From assembly GCA_964344185.1 (NCBI GenBank), contig CAYFMN010000024.1:1-64000 (forward strand): a stretch of 64,000 nt of DNA. Reading direction: 5' to 3'. Source of the DNA: JAJDAT01 sp964344185 (GTDB lineage Bacteria > Nitrospinota > Nitrospinia > Nitrospinales > JAJDAT01). Shown piece by piece: positions 34,999-43,437 of the stretch. Numbering within the stretch: the stretch's first letter is position 1; each line of letters starts with the position of its first letter. The notes under the pieces are model-generated. The model was not told the DNA's origin. It saw nothing but the letters and a program-made list of their open reading frames with translations, and made no database searches. The position numbers and the translations under genes were made by a program.

Positions 34999-37038
34999 AT
35001 GGGAATAAAGACTGACAATTCAAATCCTACCGTATCTTTCTTCATTTTATTTTCATTAATGTTCTTAGGAATTGGTTTACGTTTTTATGGTTTAAACCAT
35101 GCCTTAGGAGGCGGAGATGAAAATGAAGTGCTGATGTATTATGTCTATAAGCCCATTTCTTTTATTGTCTCTACCTTTATCTATAACTACCACCACGTTT
35201 TTCACACAATATTGCTCCATTTTATGGCGGAGTGGTTTGGAGAATTAAATGAATATGCAATTCGCGCTCCAGCTTTTTTCTCTGGAATTGGAACTCTTTG
35301 GCTCATATATAAAGTCGCGGAAAAAATGTTCGCTACTCTTTGGGTTGCTCGGTTAGCGCTCCTTATTGCGGCATTGTCACCTATTCATATTTATTATTCA
35401 CAAACCGCTCGAGGTTATAGTCTTAGTATTTTTATTTCTATTTTGATGGTTTATGCCCTTATTCGTTTTTTAGAATCGGGTTTGTCCACAAGATGGGCGT
35501 TATTGTTGGCGCTTTGTGGTTTTTTAATCACATACACAATTCCACTGAATGCTTTATTCGTTTTTTCAATAGGAATATGGGCAATGTTTGTAGCGGCATC
35601 GTCTAATTATGCGAAGGAGTTTGGTTTTGATGAAAATTCAACACGCAGGCGCTTTATATATATACTTCTCACTTTCGTTTGCATGGCTTTGTTATCTTTG
35701 ATCGCTTATTCTCCTTTGTTGAAAGATATGTTTAAAATTGCGGGGGACCGCTATTTAAAGATGCTTCATTATTCATCTCGGATCGATTTGATAATTTATT
35801 TTTTCCCTGATCTTATAAAAGTTTTTTTCCCTGGTCCTTTAGCTTTTTTTACTCCATTTATACTAATTGGCCTCTTTAAGGCTAAGCCCATACGTATTTG
35901 CTACAGGCTTTTGCCGATTTTTGTTCTAGCAATAATTTATTTGATTTCAGCGATTAGTTTTGTGGTTTGGTTTCCTAGAAGTTATTTGTTTACCTTACCG
36001 CTTTTAATTATTTTTCTTTCTGCAGGGGTGGTTTCTAGCGTTGAGTATGTCTCACGGTTTTTTTCTACGTTATTAAAGCCGAATCAATATTTATTAATTG
36101 TTATTACGGTTTACGTTTTATTGTCGTTTAAATGGTTATTGCCAAATTATTATTTTTCTAAGAATTGGCAGAGTGGGGGAGAGTATTTGAAGTTTATCAA
36201 TGCAGAAACTCATCCATTGGATTTACTAGTAATTGGAAACCCTACAAATTACTTGTATTCGAGGTATAGATACAAAGAAAACCTGAAAAATATTTTCTTT
36301 AAAGGACAGGTTAACGGCGTTAAATTTATTGCGTTGACGGATCAAGAGTTTGAAAAAATGGAGCTTCCAGGTAGAAGTAATGAGGGTTCCGGGTTTCCAG
36401 TATTTAAAGGTTTTTTTGATCGAGGTTTGAAAAGTTTGAAAATGCCAAATGAAAAGCGACTTTATTATTTGACTGGAGAAAAAAAACTATCGGTTTTAGA
36501 AGAAGATTTTGAGGTCGGTGGAAATTTTATTGGAAAACTTGGGGTTGGGCGAGTTGTTCTGGACAAGGAACGAATGTTATCGGGCAATAGTTCATTAGCC
36601 ATTATTGCCAGTGCAAATAAGGATATGATTCTGGAAAAACCAATTTATCAGATGATAGAAGTCAAGGAACCAAGTTTAGTTGTTTTGATTTGGGCTGAGA
36701 AGTATATAGGCCGAGAATTTGGTTTTCCCTTATTAAAGCTTAATTTTTCTGAAGTGGATTTGGATCAAGAGACTCCAGCCTCTTTTAAGGAGATCAAACC
36801 TTTTATTCTACAAAATTCAGAATATCAATTGAGAACTGGGCTTGTAAACGATGGGATAGGAATGAATTTGTATGTAAGCGATAAAAAGGTTGCCAAACCT
36901 GAATGGGCTATTCGCGCTGTAATTGGTAAAATCCCTCCTGGCCGGTATCAAGCTAAAATTGAATTTTTTTGTCCAAAGGGACAGGTCATTCATTATGATG
37001 GAGTTCGGTTATTTTTTCTTGAAAAAGCTAGAGAGTGA
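34999..37038 (+). CDS. ArnT/PMT-like integral membrane glycosyltransferase with C-terminal beta domain
   Basis: A 679-aa protein. Residues 1-400 contain about ten to twelve membrane segments of the GT-C fold, with the first periplasmic loop acidic motif (GGGDENEV, near 38-45) where such enzymes hold the catalytic Asp/Glu, and an HIYYSQTARGYS loop. Residues about 480-675 are a soluble, beta-strand-rich region resembling a carbohydrate-binding or sandwich domain, on the periplasmic side by topology. Likely role: transfer of a lipid-linked sugar to an envelope acceptor. The neighbouring polyprenyl-phosphate glycosyltransferases fit that. Confidence 0.78.
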   Translation: MGIKTDNSNPTVSFFILFSLMFLGIGLRFYGLNHALGGGDENEVLMYYVYKPISFIVSTFIYNYHHVFHTILLHFMAEWFGELNEYAIRAPAFFSGIGTLWLIYKVAEKMFATLWVARLALLIAALSPIHIYYSQTARGYSLSIFISILMVYALIRFLESGLSTRWALLLALCGFLITYTIPLNALFVFSIGIWAMFVAASSNYAKEFGFDENSTRRRFIYILLTFVCMALLSLIAYSPLLKDMFKIAGDRYLKMLHYSSRIDLIIYFFPDLIKVFFPGPLAFFTPFILIGLFKAKPIRICYRLLPIFVLAIIYLISAISFVVWFPRSYLFTLPLLIIFLSAGVVSSVEYVSRFFSTLLKPNQYLLIVITVYVLLSFKWLLPNYYFSKNWQSGGEYLKFINAETHPLDLLVIGNPTNYLYSRYRYKENLKNIFFKGQVNGVKFIALTDQEFEKMELPGRSNEGSGFPVFKGFFDRGLKSLKMPNEKRLYYLTGEKKLSVLEEDFEVGGNFIGKLGVGRVVLDKERMLSGNSSLAIIASANKDMILEKPIYQMIEVKEPSLVVLIWAEKYIGREFGFPLLKLNFSEVDLDQETPASFKEIKPFILQNSEYQLRTGLVNDGIGMNLYVSDKKVAKPEWAIRAVIGKIPPGRYQAKIEFFCPKGQVIHYDGVRLFFLEKARE

Positions 37039-37194
37039 ATTAGGTAATAGCCGTTTTTATTTTATTCCCCCCCAAATGTTACCCCATAACCTTGCCTGTA
37101 TAGGGTAGAATACTTCTGCGATAAATAGATTTCTTTCCAAAATAAAATTTAGTTTGTCCAGGAACTTTATTTTAAATTTTTAATTGGTATCGAT

Positions 37195-37929
37195 TTGGAA
37201 CCCAATATATCCGTAGTTTTATTATGTTATCGCAGTGGCGAACAGGTTCGCGATTTTGTAGAACGTGTAAAAGATTCCCTTGAGAGTTTTGATAATAATT
37301 GGGAAATAATTTTAGTAGGAAATTATTTCCCTAATACGAATGATTCTACGCCTGATGTTGTTAGAGAAATAGCCGCAAAGCATCCGCAGATCCAATCGGT
37401 GGTTCGAGAAAAAGAGGGAATGATGGGATGGGATATGAGAAGCGGATTGTATGCGGCTAAAGGTAAATATATAGCCGTAATTGACGGCGATGGGCAGATG
37501 CCGCTTGAAGATGTTGTACGTGTTTACAAAAAAATGATCGAAGGAAATTACGATATGGTTAAAACATATCGTACAAAACGCGACGATGGAGTGTATAGAA
37601 AACTTCTATCTTATTTTTATAACGTTATTTTTCGAGTCCTGTTTCCTGGTTCTAATTTTAGGGATGTTAACGCCAAACCAAAAATTATTAAACGCGAATA
37701 TTTGAATAAGATGAATTTAAAATCCGATGGCTGGTTTGTTGACGCTGAAATTATGATAATTGCTCTTAGATTAAAGATGAAAATTCTGGAATTGCCAACA
37801 ACCTTTAATGAAATTTTAACTCGCCCTTCATTTGTGAAACCCTGGGCAGTTTTTGAGTTTTTGGTTAACCTGATTTCTTATAGATTCCAAGAATCGTTTT
37901 ACAAGAAATCCAAAAACGAATCCGAATAG
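37195..37929 (+). CDS. family 2 glycosyltransferase
   Basis: A 244-aa GT-A enzyme with SVVLLCYRSGEQV at the N terminus, a nucleotide-binding region with a G-x2-GWDMRSGLYAAKGKY stretch, the DXD-type VIDGDGQMP motif near 98-106, and an FVDAEIMIIALRLKMKILELP acceptor segment. Probably another polyprenyl-phosphate sugar transferase. It starts at TTG 37195; no ATG or GTG start is in frame nearby. The next gene, an epimerase, begins 5 bp after its stop. Confidence 0.85.
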   Translation: MEPNISVVLLCYRSGEQVRDFVERVKDSLESFDNNWEIILVGNYFPNTNDSTPDVVREIAAKHPQIQSVVREKEGMMGWDMRSGLYAAKGKYIAVIDGDGQMPLEDVVRVYKKMIEGNYDMVKTYRTKRDDGVYRKLLSYFYNVIFRVLFPGSNFRDVNAKPKIIKREYLNKMNLKSDGWFVDAEIMIIALRLKMKILELPTTFNEILTRPSFVKPWAVFEFLVNLISYRFQESFYKKSKNESE

Positions 37930-37934
37930 AAATC

Positions 37935-38807
37935 ATGAAAATTCTTTTGACAGGAGCTTCTGGAACTTTAGGAAAGCGATTACTTAAGGCCCTTCAGACG
38001 AGTGATTTTGAATTTAGAGCCCTGATTCATAAAACTCCATTAGAAATAGAAGGAATTGAAACAATCAAAGGCGATTTAAATGATCTGGAAATTTTGAACT
38101 CAGCCACTCAAGGAGTTGATACAGTAGTTCATTTAGCTGCAGTTACTCATTCCAATTGCGAAAGCGATTATTTAAATATAAACTGGGAAGGTTGCCGCAA
38201 TTTACATGACGCTTGTGTTCGAAACGGCGTTAAACGTTTTGTTTTTATGAGTTCTAGAGCGGCAAGCTCGTCTGGCGGCCCTTATTCAATAAGTAAGCAA
38301 AAAGCGGAAGAGTTAGTTTCACAAGGGGCGATCCCGTGGGTCATCTTACGTCCTTCTGAAGTATATGGACCGGGGTCTCCTGATGCGATTAACCAGCTTA
38401 TTAGATGGATAAAAAAATTTAGGGTTGTTCCAATTGTAGGAAACGGTCAATATAAATTGTCTCCGGTTTTTATTGAAGATGTGATTCCTGCTTTTGTTGA
38501 AGTCATTTTAAAACCGAATATAACTGAAGAAGTTTTTACTTTTTGCGGCCCAGAAGAAATTACATTCAATAGTTTGGTTGACCGTTTGTCTAAATTTTTG
38601 AAGGTTCGGCCAATTAAATTTTTTATCCCCGCGTTTTTGATGAAAGTTGGGATAAATATATTAGTTTTGTTAGGAATCAAATTATTGACTAAGGACCAAG
38701 TGGCTAGATTGATTTCTGAAAAAAAAGGGAATAATGAAAACTCGCAAAAATTACTGAATTATAGGCCAAGGACTTTGGAGGAAGGGCTTGAAGTTTCACT
38801 GGGCTGA
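37935..38807 (+). CDS. NAD(P)-dependent sugar epimerase/dehydratase (extended SDR)
   Basis: A 290-aa extended short-chain dehydrogenase. The nucleotide motif TGASGTLG (about 6-13) and the catalytic YSISK (Tyr/Lys, near 119-123) with an upstream SSRAASSSG serine are intact, and RPSEVYGPG follows. It resembles UDP-glucose 4-epimerase-type or polyketide-type SDRs and may supply or modify sugars for the adjacent glycosyltransferases. Substrate is not deducible. It lies 5 bp after the second family 2 glycosyltransferase. Confidence 0.87.
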   Translation: MKILLTGASGTLGKRLLKALQTSDFEFRALIHKTPLEIEGIETIKGDLNDLEILNSATQGVDTVVHLAAVTHSNCESDYLNINWEGCRNLHDACVRNGVKRFVFMSSRAASSSGGPYSISKQKAEELVSQGAIPWVILRPSEVYGPGSPDAINQLIRWIKKFRVVPIVGNGQYKLSPVFIEDVIPAFVEVILKPNITEEVFTFCGPEEITFNSLVDRLSKFLKVRPIKFFIPAFLMKVGINILVLLGIKLLTKDQVARLISEKKGNNENSQKLLNYRPRTLEEGLEVSLG

Positions 38808-38909
38808 TTAAAGTTGTCGAGCGTTTTCTGAATGTTGTTAGGGTATTTGATTTTTGTTTATTAAAGAAATTGATCTTCCAAAGCCCAAAACTTTTAATGT
38901 TTATTAACT

Positions 38910-39707
38910 ATGTATAAAAAAATTAAATTTAAAAAAACGGCTATTAGTTTTTCATTACTTTTATGCAGTCTTTTATTTTTTTGTGTAGCGGAAGGTTTGG
39001 AAGATCTTGACGCTTTGGTGGAACAACGCCTAAGTAAAAACGACACTGTTTTGGATTTAGGAGGCCTGAAAATAGGAATCTCTGGAGCCAAAAAGCTTGC
39101 AAAGATGGAGAAGTTATCAAAAGTTGAAGTGTTGTTGCTACAAGGAAATAAAATCCAATACAAAGGGATGAAGGCTTTAGCGAAGTCTCCACATGTGAAG
39201 AATATTAAGCAGCTTGATTTATGGGGAAATTATTTAGGCGATTTAGGTCTTAAGGCGTTAATTGATTCTTCAAACTTCGGTAGTTTGGAAACTTTAAAGC
39301 TTTGGAAAAATGAGATCGGCGACGATGGTTTAGAGCTAATGATCAATTCTACAAAGTTTAAAAATTTAAAAACTTTTTTATTGAACGATAATTTTATTAC
39401 AGAAAGAGGGATTGGGTATCTTGTTAAAGTAGATTTGTCGAATTTAGAGACATTAGGTTTATTCCGAAATCGAATTGGCGATGAAGGGGCTGTTAAGTTA
39501 TCTAATGCCGATAATTTACCTAATTTAAAAACACTTTATGTTGGGCAAAATTCTCTTACCGACGCGGGGTCAATCTCGATGATAGAGTCGTCTCGATTTC
39601 CCAAATTAAAATTATTAGATCTTTCTTTAAATGGATTGGGGAAAAATACCGTCAAAGCCGTTTTTAAACGTAACAAAAAGAACCCCATTCAAATCATTTA
39701 TCGTTAA
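38910..39707 (+). CDS. secreted leucine-rich-repeat protein
   Basis: A 265-aa protein with an N-terminal signal peptide (about 1-30, basic start then a long hydrophobic core, LFFCVAEG) and about seven RNI-type LRRs with the same 27-residue pattern as the protein at 31540 (L-x-L-x3-L-x-x-N-x-I-G-D-x-G). The cysteine near residue 25 in LLFFCVAEG could be a lipobox, but the residues around it do not fit well. The pair of LRR proteins, one cytosolic and one exported, bracket the propeller and glycosyltransferase genes. Confidence 0.8.
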   Translation: MYKKIKFKKTAISFSLLLCSLLFFCVAEGLEDLDALVEQRLSKNDTVLDLGGLKIGISGAKKLAKMEKLSKVEVLLLQGNKIQYKGMKALAKSPHVKNIKQLDLWGNYLGDLGLKALIDSSNFGSLETLKLWKNEIGDDGLELMINSTKFKNLKTFLLNDNFITERGIGYLVKVDLSNLETLGLFRNRIGDEGAVKLSNADNLPNLKTLYVGQNSLTDAGSISMIESSRFPKLKLLDLSLNGLGKNTVKAVFKRNKKNPIQIIYR

Positions 39708-39805
39708 GCTATATTCAGAAACAATTTTGCCAATCGTTCGATTTTTTTTGCGAGTCAAACTTTTGTAGTTAGGGTAAAAACTATACTGTCCTAAGGATTT
39801 TAAAT

Positions 39806-40579
39806 ATGAAAGTTTTAGTCAATTGGAGTTTCGTTGTTCTTAGCGTTTTTTGTCTATCTATAGATTCTTATGCTGAAGATGTGCCTCTCGATAAAATGCA
39901 GGATAAAATATACGAGTATGAAGACTCTGTCTACGATAAAGAAGGAGAAGTAGAGAAAAAAGAAAAAGATTATCGAGAGACAATTCGAGAATTGAAGAGA
40001 AAAGAAGCTCGACAATGTTTTGAATCTAGAAGCGATTATCAAGCTTGTGTAGGAGATCGTGGGGCGGATATACAAAGAGCGCAATGGGCGGTAGATGGCG
40101 CCTTAGAAAGTCTAGATTCTGCTGAAGAAAATTTGGAGGACGCTAAGATAGAATTGGCGAATGTTTTAGAAAGGTTGGTAGACGTTAAAGAGAAGTTCTA
40201 TAGAGAGAATAGGTCGAAATTACCTCAATCGATATGGAATGAAAAGATAAGCGTTATTGCAATTGAAAGAAAAGAAATTGCCGTTTTTAAAGAAAAGTTT
40301 AATATCTCGCAACTTAAAAGAAGCGTTAGACAATTAGAGGCCAAACTTCAAAAGGCTGTACATAATTTGAACTCCAAAAAAGAAAGGCCATGCATGGAGT
40401 CCAGAAGCGATTACCAAGCTTGCCTAGCAGATAGAGGGGCGGATATTCAAAAAGCCCAATGGGGAGTTGATGGACAGTACAAGAAACTAGAAGCGAAGAG
40501 GAGAGAATTAGAATCCGCTGAGGACGAATTTGGATATTCGAAAACAAGCTTAGAGCAAGAACGCGAACACGTTAGGTGA
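39806..40579 (+). CDS. secreted coiled-coil protein with duplicated Cys-pair motif
   Basis: Unrecognised 257-aa protein. A signal peptide (about 1-23) is followed by long charged helices predicted to be coiled coils. It contains a near-identical 27-residue unit twice (71-97 and 196-222). The shared core is C-x-ESRSDYQAC-x2-DRGADIQ-x-AQW-x-VDG, with Cys71/Cys81 and Cys196/Cys206 each 10 residues apart, suggesting two periplasmic disulfides or helical hairpins. The rest of each half is less similar. It ends at a codon just before the tRNA genes and may be the last gene of the plus-strand block. No homologue comes to mind. Confidence 0.65.
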   Translation: MKVLVNWSFVVLSVFCLSIDSYAEDVPLDKMQDKIYEYEDSVYDKEGEVEKKEKDYRETIRELKRKEARQCFESRSDYQACVGDRGADIQRAQWAVDGALESLDSAEENLEDAKIELANVLERLVDVKEKFYRENRSKLPQSIWNEKISVIAIERKEIAVFKEKFNISQLKRSVRQLEAKLQKAVHNLNSKKERPCMESRSDYQACLADRGADIQKAQWGVDGQYKKLEAKRRELESAEDEFGYSKTSLEQEREHVR

Positions 40580-40629
40580 AGATACTAGGTCGCCTAAAAA
40601 TAGACTACGGAAATGGCGTGTTAAAAAAG

Positions 40630-40704
<75 letters not shown>

Positions 40705-40721
40705 TAGCTTCTTAAAATGAA

Positions 40722-40794
40722 TGAGCCGCGAAGGGCTCGAACCTTCGACCCACGCCTTAAAAGGGCGTTGCTCTACCAACTGAGCTAGCGGCCC
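40722..40794 (-). tRNA. tRNA-Lys (anticodon TTT)
   Basis: On the minus strand a 73-nt cloverleaf: acceptor GGGCCGC pairing with GCGGCTC (one G-U), D arm GCTC-GAGC, anticodon stem ACGCC with loop CTTTTAA giving anticodon TTT, T arm GAAGG-TTCGAGC-CCTTC, discriminator A at 40722. CCA is not encoded. It is the first gene of a two-tRNA unit. Confidence 0.95.
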
Positions 40795-40806
40795 AAAAAG
40801 GTTTTT

Positions 40807-40835
40807 AAACTATCAGACAGCGGTTTCTATGTCAA
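40807..40835 (-). promoter_or_regulatory. promoter for the tRNA-Lys/tRNA-Glu unit
   Basis: On the minus strand a consensus TTGACA (-35, 40835-40830) is followed after 17 bp by TAGTTT (-10, 40812-40807), a weaker match. The position fits initiation about 7 nt before the mature tRNA-Lys 5' end. Confidence 0.5.
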
Positions 40836-40849
40836 CATAATTAATTGGC

Positions 40850-40878
40850 TTGCTTTTATCAAACGCCCTCAATACAAT
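40850..40878 (+). promoter_or_regulatory. candidate promoter of ilvE
   Basis: TTGCTT (-35) at 40850-40855 and TACAAT (-10) at 40873-40878 with 17-bp spacing. It is about 38 bp before the TTG start of ilvE and divergent from the tRNA promoter. Confidence 0.45.
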
Positions 40879-40915
40879 ATATTTCCATTTATTCACACTA
40901 TTTTGAGCGTATTTT

Positions 40916-41833
40916 TTGGAAAAATCAGAAAAAATTTGGCTTGATGGAGAATTAGTTCCATGGAACGAAGCAAATATTCATGTTTTGACTCATACTCTTC
41001 ATTACGGCCTTGGCGTTTTTGAAGGTATTCGTTGCTATCAGTCTCAATCTAATGGATCTGCAATTTTTAGACTTCAAGCTCATGTTGATCGTTTATTCAA
41101 TTCGGCAAAGGTTTTGGGGATAGATATTCCTTTTAAGAATAAAGAGATTTTTGACGCAATTGTTGAAGTTGTTGCTATAAATAAATTGGAAGAATGTTAT
41201 ATAAGACCCATTGTATTTTTAGGAAGCAACAAAATGGGATTAAACCCCGAAGGAGTCGAGGTCAGAACCGCAATTGCGGCTTGGCCCTGGGGAGCTTATT
41301 TAGGCGACGAGGGTTTGAGTAAAGGAATTAGAGTTCGAATTTCTTCATTTACTCGACACCATGTCAATATTTCGATGACTAAGGCAAAAGCTTGCGGTTA
41401 CTACATCAATTCAATTTTGGCTAAAGCTGAAGCGGTTCGAGACGGTTATGATGAAGCAATTTTATTAGATCCTGCTGGTTATATCTCAGAAGGTTCTGGA
41501 GAAAATATCTTCGTTTACTCAAAAGGAAAGCTATATACTCCGCCTCTCTCGCGAGGAAATTTAGACGGCATTACACGGGATACAGTTCTTGATATTTGTA
41601 AGGAATTGAAAATTGACTGTATCGAGAAAGATATGACCCGGGATGATTTGTATTTAGCGGAAGAGATTTTTCTGACTGGAACTGCAGCAGAAATTACTCC
41701 CGTCAGGGAAGTTGAAAGCAGGGTAATTGGGTCTGGAAAAAGAGGCGAAATCACTGAAAAAATTCAGGCTTATTTCTTTGATATTGTCCGAGGTAAAAGG
41801 TCCGAATATAAAGAATGGTTAACTCCTGTATAA
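40916..41833 (+). CDS. ilvE: IlvE: branched-chain amino acid aminotransferase
   Basis: A class IV PLP aminotransferase of 305 aa, interconverting branched 2-oxoacids with Val, Leu and Ile. Motifs: HTLHYGLGVFEGIRCY (about 27-42), R-HVDRLFNSA, the PLP lysine in the TKAKACGYYINS region (about 158-168), AILLDPAGYISEGSGENIF (about 181-199) and FLTGTAAEITPV (about 244-255). It starts at TTG 40916, which is in the right place for the family N terminus and lacks an ATG alternative. Confidence 0.95.
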   Translation: MEKSEKIWLDGELVPWNEANIHVLTHTLHYGLGVFEGIRCYQSQSNGSAIFRLQAHVDRLFNSAKVLGIDIPFKNKEIFDAIVEVVAINKLEECYIRPIVFLGSNKMGLNPEGVEVRTAIAAWPWGAYLGDEGLSKGIRVRISSFTRHHVNISMTKAKACGYYINSILAKAEAVRDGYDEAILLDPAGYISEGSGENIFVYSKGKLYTPPLSRGNLDGITRDTVLDICKELKIDCIEKDMTRDDLYLAEEIFLTGTAAEITPVREVESRVIGSGKRGEITEKIQAYFFDIVRGKRSEYKEWLTPV

Positions 41834-41933
41834 GATTTGCAAAAAATATAGTGTAGAACTTGCTTTTTTTGATTTTTGATTTTATCAATGATAAATAGCT
41901 TATTTTAAGACTAATCATTTAGGGAAAAACTAG

Positions 41934-42323
41934 ATGCCTATTTACGAGTATGAATGTCAAAAATGCGGCTCTGTATTCGAGATGATGCAATCCATTTCGG
42001 CTAAACCTTTGAAAATACATACTGGAACAGATTGTAAGGGGAAGGTTAAAAGGCTAGTTTCTGCATCTGGCTTTATTTTAAAGGGCGATGGTTGGTATGC
42101 AAACGATTACCCTTCTGAATCAAGGAAAAAAGGTTGGGAGCAGGAGAAAAGAGAATCTGACCCGAACGCTAATGCAAAACATACATGTGGTTCGGGATGT
42201 AATCATTCTGGAAGCTCTCCAGAGTCTAAACCTGCCGCGTCAGAATCTAAGCCCGCTCCTTCCAAGCCGAAAACAAAAAATCCTTATTCTTCTAAGAAGA
42301 GACCCAAGGCCTCAAAATCTTAA
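41934..42323 (+). CDS. FmdB-family putative zinc-ribbon regulator
   Basis: The 129-aa protein starts with the FmdB-type ribbon MPIYEYECQKCG (Cys8/Cys11) with a second cysteine (near 34, TDCKGK) instead of a full pair, followed by LVSASGFILKGDGWY. A second cysteine pair with His (HTCGSGCNH, near 82-90) and a Pro/Ser/Lys-rich tail follow. The family is annotated as a regulator in methylotroph formamidase operons, but its function is generally unknown. It lies 15 bp before ntrB, so it may be co-transcribed with the nitrogen regulators. Confidence 0.82.
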   Translation: MPIYEYECQKCGSVFEMMQSISAKPLKIHTGTDCKGKVKRLVSASGFILKGDGWYANDYPSESRKKGWEQEKRESDPNANAKHTCGSGCNHSGSSPESKPAASESKPAPSKPKTKNPYSSKKRPKASKS

Positions 42324-42338
42324 TACAGACTGACCTCT

Positions 42339-43427
42339 ATGAGGGACGAAAATTTATTTAAAAACGTATTTTCGTCCCTTATTGAAGGGGTAGCTGTTGT
42401 TTCTAGCGAGATGAAAATTCTTGCTGGAAACCTTGCCTTCCAAGAGTTATTTCGCCAATCCCTGGACGCATTGCGAGAAAAGTCCGTTGACGAACTTTTC
42501 CCATATCACCCCGAAGTCTCCGCTATGGCGCGCGAATCCTTCGAATCAGCCGCTGCTTTTCGAGATAAGGAAGCCACTATTTTTATAAAAGATTCATTCA
42601 CTGAAATTCCCGTTCTCATTTCGATTTCTCCTTATTTTTCAAGCAAAGGAGTTCCCATAGGAGCTTTAATTTTGTGTAGAGACGCCCGTTTTCAAAAGGA
42701 AGTCGAAAATAGCGTTAGGCAATCAGATAGTATGTTAAATTTGGGCGTTTTAGCTTTAGGCATGGCGCATGAAATACGAAATCCTCTTGGTGGAATTCGG
42801 GGTTCTGCGCAATTGTTGCGAGACGAGTTATCCGATAAAGATCAAAAAGAGTATCTTGATGTAGTGGTTAAAGAAGCTGATCGGATTGATCGCATGATTC
42901 GAAATATGATGGGATTAGCCGATCCACAAAAAATGGATATTAAAAAAATAAATATCCACATGATATTGGAAGATATAATCACGCTGGAGAAAAATTCTTT
43001 AGCTCAAAAAAATGGTTTTTTTATTCAGGATTACGATCCAAGTTTACCCTTAATTGACGCCGATGAGGATAAATTAAAGCAGGTTTTTTTGAACTTGATT
43101 AAAAATGCAATTGACGCCAATTTTGACGGTAAGGCGATAACCGTATTGACAAGAATGTATGGGGATTTTACTAGCAGGATGGCTCCCATAAGCGGCTTGA
43201 AATCGGGAATCATTGTTGAAATAATCGACAACGGCTCGGGAATTTCCGAAGAGAATCAAAAACAAATTTTTACCCCATTTTTCTCAACTAAGAAAAAGGG
43301 AGCTGGGTTGGGAATGCCAATTTCGCTAAAGATAATTGAATCACATAACGGAAAAATGAAAATTATATCCGATGGTAAATCGGGCACAACGGTTCAAATT
43401 ATTTTGCCGTATAGACAAATAGATTGA
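42339..43427 (+). CDS. ntrB: NtrB-like nitrogen-regulation histidine kinase
   Basis: A 362-aa soluble kinase: a PAS-like N-terminal domain (about 8-120), a HisKA domain with phospho-acceptor His144 in the GlnL/NtrB phrase GMAHEIRNPLGGIRGSAQLL, and a HATPase domain with the N box NLIKNAIDAN, G1 DNGSGI and G2 GAGLGMPI. It phosphorylates or dephosphorylates NtrC in response to nitrogen status via PII. No membrane segment, as expected. It is 10 bp upstream of ntrC. Confidence 0.92.
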   Translation: MRDENLFKNVFSSLIEGVAVVSSEMKILAGNLAFQELFRQSLDALREKSVDELFPYHPEVSAMARESFESAAAFRDKEATIFIKDSFTEIPVLISISPYFSSKGVPIGALILCRDARFQKEVENSVRQSDSMLNLGVLALGMAHEIRNPLGGIRGSAQLLRDELSDKDQKEYLDVVVKEADRIDRMIRNMMGLADPQKMDIKKINIHMILEDIITLEKNSLAQKNGFFIQDYDPSLPLIDADEDKLKQVFLNLIKNAIDANFDGKAITVLTRMYGDFTSRMAPISGLKSGIIVEIIDNGSGISEENQKQIFTPFFSTKKKGAGLGMPISLKIIESHNGKMKIISDGKSGTTVQIILPYRQID

Positions 43428-43437
43428 AGGGGTTTTT

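Noticed and set aside
40580..40629. T-run after tRNA-Glu as a terminator
   Set aside because: On the minus strand GCTTTTTTAA follows the tRNA but no stem-loop precedes it other than the tRNA itself.
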